Positions 1 through 4,857 of a stretch of 5,096 nt of DNA are shown one piece after another. The notes beneath the pieces are model-generated. The model saw nothing but the letters and a program-made list of their open reading frames with translations, ran no database searches and had not been told where the DNA came from. Both the position numbers and the translations under genes were made by a program. The stretch is taken from the NCBI GenBank assembly GCA_017885365.1, contig JAFNGD010000212.1, positions 1,669 to 6,764 on the forward strand, in the 5' to 3' direction. This DNA comes from Nitrospirota bacterium. GTDB lineage: Bacteria; Nitrospirota; UBA9217. Positions within the stretch are counted from its first letter, which is position 1; every line of letters begins with the position of its first letter.

Positions 1-1
1 C

Positions 2-955
2 GAGACCGGCGCGGGGCAGTGGGGCTCGTCTATGGCGCTCGCGGGCAAGCTCTTTGGGCTTGACGTGACGGTGTACATGGTGAAGGTGAGCTTTGGCCAG
101 AAGCCCTACCGCAGGATGATGATGGAGACCTGGGGCGCCACAGTCCACGCCAGCCCGTCGAAGGTGACGAACTCGGGCAGGAAGGTCCTGGAGATGGACC
201 CGAACAGCCAGGGAAGCCTCGGCATCGCCATCTCCGAGGCCGTGGAGGACGCGGCCACGCACAATGATACGAACTACGCCCTCGGCTCGGTGCTCAACCA
301 TGTCTGCCTGCACCAGACCGTCATCGGGCTCGAGGCGAAGAAGCAGATGGAGATCGCGGGCGACTATCCCGACGTAGTGATCGCCTGCTGCGGCGGCGGC
401 AGCAACTTCGCCGGCCTGGCCTTCCCGTTCCTGCACGACAAGTTCGGCGGCAAACAGGTGCGAGCCATCGCCGTGGAGCCGGCCTCCTGCCCCACGCTTA
501 CGAAGGGCGAGTTCCGGTACGATTTCGGTGATGTTGCCGGCCTCACGCCCCTCATGACCATGTACACCCTCGGCCATGATTTCATGCCGCCGGGCATCCA
601 CGCGGGCGGCCTCCGGTACCACGGCGATTCGCAGATCGTGTCCCAGCTCTACCATGACAAGATCATCGAGGCCCGGGCATACAACCAGGTGCCCGTCTTC
701 GAGGCGGCGCTCCAGTTCGCCAATACCGAGGGCATCATCCCGGCACCCGAGAGCGCCCACGCGATCCGGGGCGCCATCGACGAGGCGCTCAAGGCCAAGG
801 AAGAAGGGAAGCAGCGGACCATCCTGTTCAACCTCTCCGGCCACGGCTACCTGGACCTCCAGGCCTATGCAGACTTCCATGACGGCAAGCTGAAGGACTT
901 CGAATATCCCGCCGAAGAGATCAAGAAGTCGCTCGCCAAGCTGCCGAAGATATAG
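2..955 (+). CDS. trpB: Tryptophan synthase beta chain, TrpB2 type (5' partial)
   Basis: PLP-dependent enzyme of the TrpB2 subgroup, which joins indole with serine (or phosphoserine in some characterised TrpB2 proteins) to make tryptophan in the cytoplasm. The open frame runs to the left edge, so the start and the N-terminal part, including the PLP lysine, lie outside; 317 residues remain of a usual 430-450. The fragment opens with ETGAGQWG, the TrpB catalytic-glutamate motif in its TrpB2 form. The PLP-phosphate loop GGGSNF is at fragment residues 131-136, the conserved [13 protein letters not shown] block at 242-254, and the C-terminal LSGHGYLDL at 278-286. TrpB1 enzymes carry SGRGDKD at that last position, so SGHGY supports TrpB2. 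An internal ATG at 32 is not the start because homology continues upstream of it. TrpB2 proteins often act without a TrpA partner, and no trpA follows here; the next gene is convergent. Identity is secure. Substrate preference is not readable from this fragment. Confidence 0.95.
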   Translation, partial: ETGAGQWGSSMALAGKLFGLDVTVYMVKVSFGQKPYRRMMMETWGATVHASPSKVTNSGRKVLEMDPNSQGSLGIAISEAVEDAATHNDTNYALGSVLNHVCLHQTVIGLEAKKQMEIAGDYPDVVIACCGGGSNFAGLAFPFLHDKFGGKQVRAIAVEPASCPTLTKGEFRYDFGDVAGLTPLMTMYTLGHDFMPPGIHAGGLRYHGDSQIVSQLYHDKIIEARAYNQVPVFEAALQFANTEGIIPAPESAHAIRGAIDEALKAKEEGKQRTILFNLSGHGYLDLQAYADFHDGKLKDFEYPAEEIKKSLAKLPKI

Positions 956-979
956 CAATCTCCTCAAACGAGAACAACA

Positions 980-1007
980 CGGGGGAGCCGGCTTGCCGGC
1001 TCCCCCG
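980..1007. terminator. Hairpin between convergent genes, probable bidirectional terminator
   Basis: A perfect 13-bp GC-rich stem (980-992 with 995-1007) sits 24 bp after the trpB stop and 29 bp beyond the end of the convergent regulator gene. The apical TT would open to a four-base loop in RNA. Neither side has a strong T tract (only GTTTCT on the + side and GTGTTGTT on the - side), so intrinsic termination may be incomplete. Position between two gene ends is the main argument for its role. Confidence 0.7.
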
Positions 1008-1036
1008 AGCTGTTTCTGCAGTCTGACGCCGAGACG

Positions 1037-1720
1037 TTACAGCGACGGCCGATGCTTGAGCTGTTCCAATGCGTTCTCGGCGATCAGCATGTGGCCCTCG
1101 GCCTCCTTGACGATCCCGTTCGTCGCCAGGACCTTCATGCATTTCGACACGGCCTCGCGGGAGGATCCGATCATGCTGGCAAGCTCCTTGTGGGTTCGCT
1201 TGGCGCCCTTGAGGAATCCCTTGGGCCCCTTGTCCTCCCGGCTCGATCCGTCGAGCAGCGTGCGGATCAGTCGTTCAGCGACCTCTTGGAACGCCAGCGA
1301 CTCGATCTTCTCGTCCGCCTTCCGCAGCCGTCCGACCATGGTGGTCATGAGCGCGATGGCTATCCTGGGGTCCTTGGTGACCAGATCCAGGAACACGGGC
1401 TGGCTTAGGACCGAGAGTTCCGAATCGGTGTCCGCAACGATCGTTGCGGACCGGCCTTGCCCGTCCAGCAGGCTCAGTTCGCCGAAGAACGCGCCGGCTT
1501 CGAAGCGGGCCAGAACGATCTCGTCGCCGTCATCGTCCGTCAGGACCGCCTTGAGGGTCCCGCTGTCCACGATGTAGAGGTCGGTGCTCATGTCCGTCTT
1601 GTGAAAGATGACCTCGCCCTTCTTGAACAGGACCTTCTTGCACCGCGAGGCGATCTCCTTGAGCTGGGCGTCCTTGAGATGGGTAAACAGGGGTATCTCC
1701 TTCAGATATTTGATCAGCAT
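1037..1720 (-). CDS. CRP/FNR-family transcriptional regulator
   Basis: A 227-residue regulator with an N-terminal cyclic-nucleotide-binding beta-barrel, a dimerisation helix and a C-terminal winged helix-turn-helix. The phosphate-binding cassette is visible as FGELSLLDGQGRSA (about 79-92), with the GEL glutamate and the RS pair that hold the cyclic phosphate in E. coli CRP. The C-helix stretch RLRKADEKIESLAF aligns with CRP RLQVTSEKVGNLAF, so the adenine-contacting Thr-Ser pair is Ala-Asp here. The recognition helix SSREAVSK (about 186-193) keeps the Arg-Glu pair that reads the CRP half-site, with Lys for the third contact. No N-terminal FNR cysteine cluster is present. The ATG at 1720 is chosen because the family's typical beginning (IPLF then a short helix) follows at once and GGGGAG lies just upstream. 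The frame stays open to 1897, but that part overlaps the promoters and looks non-family. Ligand and targets are unknown. Confidence 0.92.
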   Translation of the reverse strand: MLIKYLKEIPLFTHLKDAQLKEIASRCKKVLFKKGEVIFHKTDMSTDLYIVDSGTLKAVLTDDDGDEIVLARFEAGAFFGELSLLDGQGRSATIVADTDSELSVLSQPVFLDLVTKDPRIAIALMTTMVGRLRKADEKIESLAFQEVAERLIRTLLDGSSREDKGPKGFLKGAKRTHKELASMIGSSREAVSKCMKVLATNGIVKEAEGHMLIAENALEQLKHRPSL

Positions 1721-1722
1721 GG

Positions 1723-1735
1723 CTCCCCGGCGGGG
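1723..1735 (-). promoter_or_regulatory. Small hairpin covering the regulator's ribosome-binding site
   Basis: On the minus strand the sequence just before the ATG reads CCCC-GCC-GGGG-AG-CC. The GGGGAG that serves as Shine-Dalgarno is also the 3' arm of a 4-bp all-GC stem with a 3-base loop. The SD is also unusually close to the start, about two bases away. Both points suggest modest or structure-limited translation. The stem is short, so the effect is an inference. Confidence 0.35.
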
Positions 1736-1796
1736 CGGTATCCGGTTCCGGTCGCGCCCCGCGCTCCTTTTGGAGGGATTTGAACGGCTGGAAAGC

Positions 1797-1825
1797 AGTA
1801 TACCATAGAGTGCCTTTGAAAGAAA
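1797..1825 (-). promoter_or_regulatory. Extended -10 promoter for the CRP/FNR-family gene
   Basis: Reading the minus strand, TATACT (1802-1797) is preceded by TGG, giving an extended -10 element (TGnTATACT). The -35 position at 17-bp spacing reads TTTCTT (1825-1820), which is weak, as is common with extended -10 promoters. Transcription would start near 1790, leaving a leader of about 70 nt. Confidence 0.6.
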
Positions 1826-1832
1826 TATCAGC

Positions 1833-1861
1833 TTGACACGGGGCGCCGAAATCATTATTAT
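1833..1861 (+). promoter_or_regulatory. Near-consensus sigma70 promoter for the cold-shock gene
   Basis: A perfect TTGACA (1833-1838) is followed after exactly 17 bp by TATTAT (1856-1861). Transcription should start near 1868, about 50 nt before the ATG. The expected leader is far shorter than the roughly 160-nt thermosensing leader of E. coli cspA and holds only a weak CCGC/GCGG stem (1871-1885). The design looks constitutive and strong rather than leader-regulated. Confidence 0.8.
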
Positions 1862-1917
1862 TGTAAACGTCCGCTGCAAATGCGGATAAATAAACATGAA
1901 AGGTTGAGGTAACAGAA

Positions 1918-2118
1918 ATGGCAGAAGGTGTGGTGAAGTGGTTCAATGACAGCAAGGGGTTTGGTTTTCTGAAGCAGGAGAACGGTGAAGATGTGTTCGT
2001 GCATTTTTCCGCGATCCAGACGGAGGGTTTCAAGTCGCTCAAGGAAGGCGAGCGCGTGTCCTTTGACATCGTGCAGGGTCCCAAGGGCCTGCAGGCTGCC
2101 AACGTCCAGAAGATCTAA
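1918..2118 (+). CDS. cspA: Cold-shock domain protein, CspA family
   Basis: A 66-residue single cold-shock domain (five-stranded OB fold) that binds single-stranded RNA and DNA and melts RNA structure; family members act as RNA chaperones in cold shock or in growing cells. RNP1 is seen as KGFGFL at residues 13-18 and RNP2 as VFVHF at 26-30, with the family opening GVVKWFN and the closing GLQAANV. Length is normal for the family. GAGGT at 1906-1910 lies 7 bases before the ATG. The gene has its own consensus promoter and its own terminator, so it is monocistronic. CspA/CspC/CspE-type paralogues cannot be told apart from sequence alone, so the symbol denotes family membership. The short leader argues against a classical CspA-type RNA thermosensor. 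Confidence 0.96.
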   Translation: MAEGVVKWFNDSKGFGFLKQENGEDVFVHFSAIQTEGFKSLKEGERVSFDIVQGPKGLQAANVQKI

Positions 2119-2143
2119 AAAAAATTCAGCGACAACTATCCTG

Positions 2144-2174
2144 AGCCCCGGAGCGATCCGGGGCTTTTTTGTTT
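2144..2174 (+). terminator. Intrinsic terminator of the cold-shock gene
   Basis: The stem AGCCCCGG (2144-2151) pairs perfectly with CCGGGGCT (2158-2165) around a six-base loop. The run of T to 2170, then GTTT, completes a textbook Rho-independent terminator, 25 bp after the stop codon. Confidence 0.93.
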
Positions 2175-2301
2175 CCCGCCAAACGATCGAATAACCTCAG
2201 CATGACCGTTGTAACCACGGGTCCGCTGCGCGGACATACAGATGAATGCGGAACACAAGACCATGAACAGGCTGTTGAATAAAGATTTGCTTTGCTATTT
2301 C

Positions 2302-2427
2302 CGTCATTCCCGCCCCTGCTTGAATCTTGCTGGGGCAGGCTGCGGCGGGAATCCAGGGCCTTCAGATATTTGCTGGATCCCCGTTCCCCGATAGAAGCGT
2401 TCGAGGACAAGTTTCACGGGGATGACG
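2302..2427. repeat. Palindromic REP/MITE-like intergenic element, about 126 bp
   Basis: The element is bounded by imperfect terminal inverted repeats: CGTCATTCCCGC (2302-2313) and ACGGGGATGACG (2416-2427), matching 10 of 12. Inside, GCGGGAATCCAG (2345-2356) is inverted against CTGGATCCCCG (2373-2383) with one mismatch, and the left TTCCCGC also pairs with GCGGGAA (2345-2351) around a further GC stem (CCTGC 2315-2319 with GCAGG 2335-2339). The result is a multi-arm foldable unit. The ATTCCC...GGGAAT core resembles dispersed bacterial repeats such as the neisserial dRS3 type, by recall. It encodes no transposase. Copy number in the genome cannot be judged here. Confidence 0.65.
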
Positions 2428-2502
2428 AATTAATCCGCCGCACAAGATACTTTCATCAAACTGCTAAGGATGCCTTTTCCCTGATCTGGAAATTCCACCT
2501 CT

Positions 2503-2519
2503 ATCTGTGTTCATCTGTG
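2503..2519. repeat. Short tandem motif ATCTGTG x2
   Basis: ATCTGTG occurs at 2503-2509 and again at 2513-2519, separated by TTC, 14 bp outside the plsC stop codon. The phrase around it (CTGTGTTCATCTGTGGTTC) resembles short dispersed intergenic repeats I recall from various bacterial genomes. Its function is unknown and it could be chance. Confidence 0.3.
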
Positions 2520-2533
2520 GTTCCCTGAACTGG

Positions 2534-3340
2534 TCACACAATCCGATGCCGGGCCGATGGCTGCCCGTGGTACGCCGCGCTGATCAGGGCATGCGCCCTG
2601 GTGGCCAGGTCCTTTCTCGAATGATGCTGGTGCGTCGAGATGGGCCGCAGCACGACGCATTCCACCTCGATGTTCTTGAGCTTGAGCAGCCGCGGCAGGT
2701 GCTCGAAGAACGTCGTCCCTCCGTAGTAATAAACCAGGTCCCGGTTATGCGTTCCCACCGGGTGGCCGTTGACCGTGGTGTAACGGATGCAGACCGGGAG
2801 GAGGCTTGAGCCCGTGCTAATGGCCGCGGTGATGAGCGAGTTCTTGAAGGGCCTCACGGTATCGCCGTCCGAGGTCGTTCCTTCCGGGAACAGGGCGACC
2901 GAGGTCCCTTCGGCAAGCACCTGCTCGATCTCTCTGATCTCTTGCTTGAGCCCCGCCGGACTCCGCCGCTCCACGAAGATGCTGCCGCCGAGCCACGCGA
3001 GCAGGCCGAGCGGGAACGTGCGCTTCAACTCCACCGAGGTGATGAACACCGACGGCATGAGGGCCCCGACAACGAGGATGTCGGTGTAGGAGAGATGGTT
3101 GGCGATGATGAGATAGTTCACCGCGCGCGCGCGGATGCCTTTTCGTTTCTGACGGCGGGAGAGCATGCGGATGCCCAGCACACGGAGGCCGAGGCGCGCG
3201 AAGAACATGACGTTCCCGGTCAGACGCGCCCGCTTCCGCGGGCGGCTCGCGGGCAGAGCCATGATGCCCAGCGCAATCAGCGCGTATAGGAGAAGGAACA
3301 GGAAGATAATGATCGATTTGAGAACGATTCGTATGAGCAT
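2534..3340 (-). CDS. plsC: 1-acyl-sn-glycerol-3-phosphate acyltransferase family protein
   Basis: A 268-residue membrane-associated acyltransferase of the PlsC/LPLAT family. PlsC transfers an acyl chain to the sn-2 position of lysophosphatidic acid, giving phosphatidic acid for phospholipid synthesis at the inner membrane. An N-terminal hydrophobic segment (about 7-28) can anchor it. Catalytic motif I, NHLSYTD, supplies H82 and D87 (HX4D). Motif II is GSIFVERR (119-126), motif III FPEGTTSDG (151-159), and the hydrophobic block LLPVCIRY (180-187) fits motif IV. All expected motifs are intact and the length is normal. The ATG at 3340 lacks a clear Shine-Dalgarno sequence; no better start is visible nearby. 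No promoter is evident in the 143 bp up to dcd, so read-through from dcd is plausible. Related acyltransferases (lyso-ornithine lipid, OlsA-type) share these motifs, so the exact acceptor lipid is uncertain. Confidence 0.9.
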   Translation of the reverse strand: MLIRIVLKSIIIFLFLLLYALIALGIMALPASRPRKRARLTGNVMFFARLGLRVLGIRMLSRRQKRKGIRARAVNYLIIANHLSYTDILVVGALMPSVFITSVELKRTFPLGLLAWLGGSIFVERRSPAGLKQEIREIEQVLAEGTSVALFPEGTTSDGDTVRPFKNSLITAAISTGSSLLPVCIRYTTVNGHPVGTHNRDLVYYYGGTTFFEHLPRLLKLKNIEVECVVLRPISTHQHHSRKDLATRAHALISAAYHGQPSARHRIV

Positions 3341-3380
3341 GAGAGAGCGCTTGTGCCTTGAATCCAGGAGCGAGCACAGT

Positions 3381-3400
3381 CCCCACAGCTTGCTGCGGGG
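3381..3400. repeat. Hairpin in the dcd-plsC gap, possible dispersed repeat
   Basis: CCCCACAGC-TT-GCTGCGGGG forms a 9-position stem with a single A-C mismatch. On the minus strand, in the direction of dcd and plsC transcription, it has no following T tract, so it is not a standard terminator. A second small inverted repeat, ACCCT/AGGGT (3420-3424 with 3434-3438), lies nearby. The hairpin may attenuate or stabilise a dcd-plsC transcript, or be an inserted repeat. Confidence 0.45.
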
Positions 3401-3475
3401 TCAGCGAGCGATGAGGCTAACCCTGCTCCCCTGAGGGTCGACGATTCCCTGCAACTTACTCCGGGTGCTTGAACG

Positions 3476-3496
3476 GATCAAGTTCACGGCTTGATC
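3476..3496 (-). other. Hairpin overlapping the dcd stop codon
   Basis: GATCAAG (3476-3482) and CTTGATC (3490-3496) form a perfect 7-bp inverted repeat with a 7-base loop that contains the dcd TGA stop. No T tract follows on the minus strand, so termination is doubtful. A role as an RNA 3' end or stability element is possible, and chance is not excluded. Confidence 0.4.
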
Positions 3497-4002
3497 TGCT
3501 CGACAAATCTCCCCTTGTATTGAGCGTGGCCATCGCATTTCTCGAATACGAACTGGCAGATCTTGGTGCCCGGATACAACGCCAAGGGTCCATGCCCGAG
3601 ATTGACTATTTCCAGGACCTGATGGTTCGAGATGCCGGGATGCATGAAACCTGCGGTAACATGAACAGCGAGTCCAAAACGCGCAAATCTGCTCCTGCCT
3701 TCAAGCCGGCCCGAGATATTATCGGCGAGGGTGACCTTTTCTTTCGTGATCCCCAGGATCATCTCGCCCGGTTTTATCACGACATAGCCGCCATCCTCAA
3801 CATGAACGCTTTTGGTTATATCTTCGAACCGGGAGTCATTCTTGATGTGATAGACCTTGAATTGTTTTTTGAAGACCCGGAAATCATTGCCGAGCGTAAG
3901 ATCGATCGAACCGGGTCCGATCTGCGATCTGTCGAGCGGTTCGACAGCGATCGATCCATTTTCTAAGGCCTGCACAATCTCGTTTCCTATCAAGATGCTC
4001 AT
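3484..4002 (-). CDS. dcd: dCTP deaminase
   Basis: A 172-residue cytosolic enzyme of the dUTPase-fold trimer family that deaminates dCTP to dUTP and ammonia without metal chemistry at the base, feeding dTMP synthesis. The early block GPGSIDLTLG (29-38) matches the family's substrate-binding segment. The core motif GRSRFARFGLAVHVTAGF (102-119) carries the conserved Arg-Ser and second Arg (R103, S104, R108). E131 in QVLEIVN corresponds to the catalytic glutamate (E138 in E. coli). The C-terminal Y162-KGRF resembles the flexible tail that closes over the triphosphate. Two positions differ from common forms: RSS is RSR and the usual IDPG is MHPG. A bifunctional deaminase/dUTPase, as in some archaea, is possible and not excluded. 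The ATG at 4002 has GAGG (4013-4016) 10 bases upstream. The gene has its own promoter and may be co-transcribed with plsC. Confidence 0.92.
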   Translation of the reverse strand: MSILIGNEIVQALENGSIAVEPLDRSQIGPGSIDLTLGNDFRVFKKQFKVYHIKNDSRFEDITKSVHVEDGGYVVIKPGEMILGITKEKVTLADNISGRLEGRSRFARFGLAVHVTAGFMHPGISNHQVLEIVNLGHGPLALYPGTKICQFVFEKCDGHAQYKGRFVEQIKP

Positions 4003-4070
4003 GGTCGTTGAACCTCATGGTTCTGTTCTGAATTTGGCGGCGCCGCAGTATGAAGCCGTTGCGACATGCG

Positions 4071-4107
4071 AAACAGCATCTGTTTTTCATTATGAAGTAA
4101 AAAACAG
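4071..4107. promoter_or_regulatory. Cluster of AAACAG/CTGTTT inverted repeats over the dcd promoter
   Basis: AAACAG (4071-4076), CTGTTT (4080-4085) and AAACAG (4102-4107) alternate in orientation. The first two form a perfect palindrome with a 3-bp centre over the predicted dcd transcription start. The outer pair extends to CTGTTTTT (4080-4087) and AAAAACAG (4100-4107), an 8-bp perfect inverted repeat with a 12-bp gap that brackets the -10 box. A further AAAAAC-AGC-GTTTTT (4100-4114) fills the spacer between -10 and -35. This placement is typical of a repressor operator. The binding protein is unknown, and A/T-rich content raises the chance of coincidence. Confidence 0.5.
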
Positions 4108-4117
4108 CGTTTTTCAA
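4089..4117 (-). promoter_or_regulatory. Sigma70 promoter of dcd
   Basis: On the minus strand TTGAAA (4117-4112) and CATAAT (4094-4089) are separated by exactly 17 bp, each matching consensus at five of six positions. Transcription would begin near 4082, giving an 80-nt leader that includes the perfect palindrome GCGGCGCCGC (4037-4046). Confidence 0.75.
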
Positions 4118-4136
4118 TGGGAAACTCTTCTCCGAG

Positions 4137-4155
4137 GCGCAAGCGGTCCTTGCGC
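4137..4155. other. Perfect inverted repeat between the two divergent promoters
   Basis: GCGCAAG (4137-4143) and CTTGCGC (4149-4155) form a 7-bp perfect inverted repeat around a 5-bp centre. It lies about 20 bp upstream of each predicted -35 box (dcd on the left, the rightward cluster on the right). An activator or repressor site serving both directions is one possible reading. No regulator can be named. Confidence 0.4.
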
Positions 4156-4171
4156 GTCATGGCTGCATTCC

Positions 4172-4200
4172 TTTACATCCTCCGTAACGAGCGCTATACT
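4172..4200 (+). promoter_or_regulatory. Sigma70 promoter of the rightward three-gene cluster
   Basis: TTTACA (4172-4177) and TATACT (4195-4200) are separated by exactly 17 bp, each with five of six consensus bases. The start would be near 4207, leaving a leader of about 77 nt before the ATG at 4284. I looked for a TPP (THI-box) riboswitch in this leader because of the first gene's family and found none of its conserved segments. Confidence 0.75.
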
Positions 4201-4283
4201 TTAAATGAAAGGTCGATGCACTCATAGGATCTCTGCCCATTTCTGCAAGTCCTCGATTCCATATGTGAAGGAGGCGGTTGCCC

Positions 4284-4589
4284 ATGATGGTCGAGTTCAG
4301 CGTTGTTCCCCTGGGAAAAGGGACGAGCGTGAGCCCCGTGATCGCCCGGGTGATGAGGATCGTCATGGAGAGCGGCGTGCGGTACAAGGCGAACCCCATG
4401 GGGACGGTGATCGAAGGAGAGTGGGGACAGTTGATGGACCTCATGAAAAAATGTCATGACGAGGCCCTGAAGGACGCGGACCGGGTCGTGACGACCATCA
4501 AGATCGATGATTACAAGGGCAAGGGCGAACGTCTCGACACCAAGCTGGAGTCGGTCGAGCAGAAGCTCGGGCAGAAGCTTAATCGCTGA
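4284..4589 (+). CDS. MTH1187-family thiamine-binding-like protein
   Basis: A 101-residue protein of the MTH1187/YqgV family (DUF77, also called thiamine_BP), small ferredoxin-like-fold proteins that assemble into tetramers. Relatives such as YkoF bind thiamine or its pyrimidine precursor; a binding or carrier role in the cytoplasm is inferred for this one. Recognisable features are the first strand VEFSVVPLGKGTSVS, the block NPMGTVIEGEW near residues 38-48, and the C-terminal half with IKIDDYKGK followed by a helix LDTKLESVEQKLG. Length is usual for the family. The start at 4284 is preferred because AAGGAGG (4268-4274) lies 9 bases before it; a TTG at 4278 would be only 3 bases from the SD. 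The next ATG is at 4287. It is first in a rightward cluster with its own promoter. Family assignment is strong; the ligand is untested. Confidence 0.88.
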   Translation: MMVEFSVVPLGKGTSVSPVIARVMRIVMESGVRYKANPMGTVIEGEWGQLMDLMKKCHDEALKDADRVVTTIKIDDYKGKGERLDTKLESVEQKLGQKLNR

Positions 4590-4604
4590 AGGGAGGGAGC
4601 CGCC

Positions 4605-4817
4605 ATGCCGAAGATAACGGATGATGCTTTGGAACGTGTCAGGATCCTGGAAAAGGCTGTCGCAAACCTCGGTGACTCCTTCAAAAAGCGGGACCTCGAT
4701 CTTGAAGAAGGCCAGCGCGACATCGTGAGGGAGCTCAAGGCGCTGAAGCTGTTCTTGACGCGGAACCTGCCGGAGTTCAAGAAGCAGTTCACTGAGATCC
4801 ATCGTAAGGTGAGATAA
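4605..4817 (+). CDS. Unrecognised 70-residue charged helical protein
   Basis: I do not recognise a family for this gene. It is real on context: GGGAGG (4591-4596) lies 8 bases before the ATG, it starts 15 bp after the upstream stop in the same direction, and another gene with a perfect SD follows 40 bp later. The protein is rich in Lys, Arg, Glu and Asp, with leucines, isoleucines and valines at helix-like spacing (for example LERVRILEKAV and IVRELKALKLFL). One proline opens the N-terminus and a single internal proline breaks the helix near residue 56. This suggests a two-helix or coiled-coil soluble protein. There is no signal peptide, cysteine or membrane segment. A partner for the neighbouring proteins is a guess from position only. 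Confidence 0.8.
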   Translation: MPKITDDALERVRILEKAVANLGDSFKKRDLDLEEGQRDIVRELKALKLFLTRNLPEFKKQFTEIHRKVR

Positions 4818-4857
4818 ACGGTCACCGTCAGCATCGTGAGCAGTAAGGAGGCCAGCT

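Larger units (their letters stand above)
2175..2533. other. Gene-free intergenic stretch between convergent csp and plsC
   Basis: I see no convincing gene in these roughly 360 bp. The open frames on either strand (for example minus 2126-2410) have no recognisable protein character and run across the terminator or the repeat. The stretch holds a perfect 6-bp hairpin GTCCGC-TGC-GCGGAC (2221-2235), a palindromic repeat element (2302-2427) and a short tandem motif (2503-2519). It sits between two gene ends, where repeat insertions are least harmful. Confidence 0.7.

Noticed and set aside
993..1577. Plus-strand frame of 194 codons opposite the regulator
   Set aside because: It is the shadow of a clearly recognised CRP/FNR-family gene, is Ser/Arg-rich, and starts inside the terminator hairpin.
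1699..1712. Exact 14-bp match CCTTCAGATATTTG at 1699-1712 and 2359-2372
   Set aside because: One copy is ordinary coding sequence of the regulator and the flanks differ at once on both sides; a single match of this length can arise by chance in 5 kb.
1721..1897. N-terminal extension of the CRP/FNR-family frame by 59 residues
   Set aside because: The extra part overlaps both divergent promoters, has no family-like sequence, and the internal ATG at 1720 matches the usual start of the domain.
1896..1907. Tiny upstream frame (ATG AAA GGT TGA) in the csp leader
   Set aside because: It has no credible SD and is three codons long, and its stop overlaps the csp SD only by sequence coincidence.
2126..2410. 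Minus-strand frame of 94 codons in the intergenic stretch
   Set aside because: It runs over the csp terminator and most of the palindromic repeat and shows no protein-like pattern.
4071..4107. LexA (SOS) box as an explanation for the CTGT/ACAG repeats at dcd
   Set aside because: The E. coli-type box needs CTGT-N8-ACAG; here the spacing is much larger in that orientation, and the close pair is in the opposite order (ACAG-N3-CTGT).
4207..4283. Possible TPP riboswitch before the thiamine-binding-like gene
   Set aside because: The leader is about 77 nt and lacks the CTGAGA segment and the other conserved THI-box parts.
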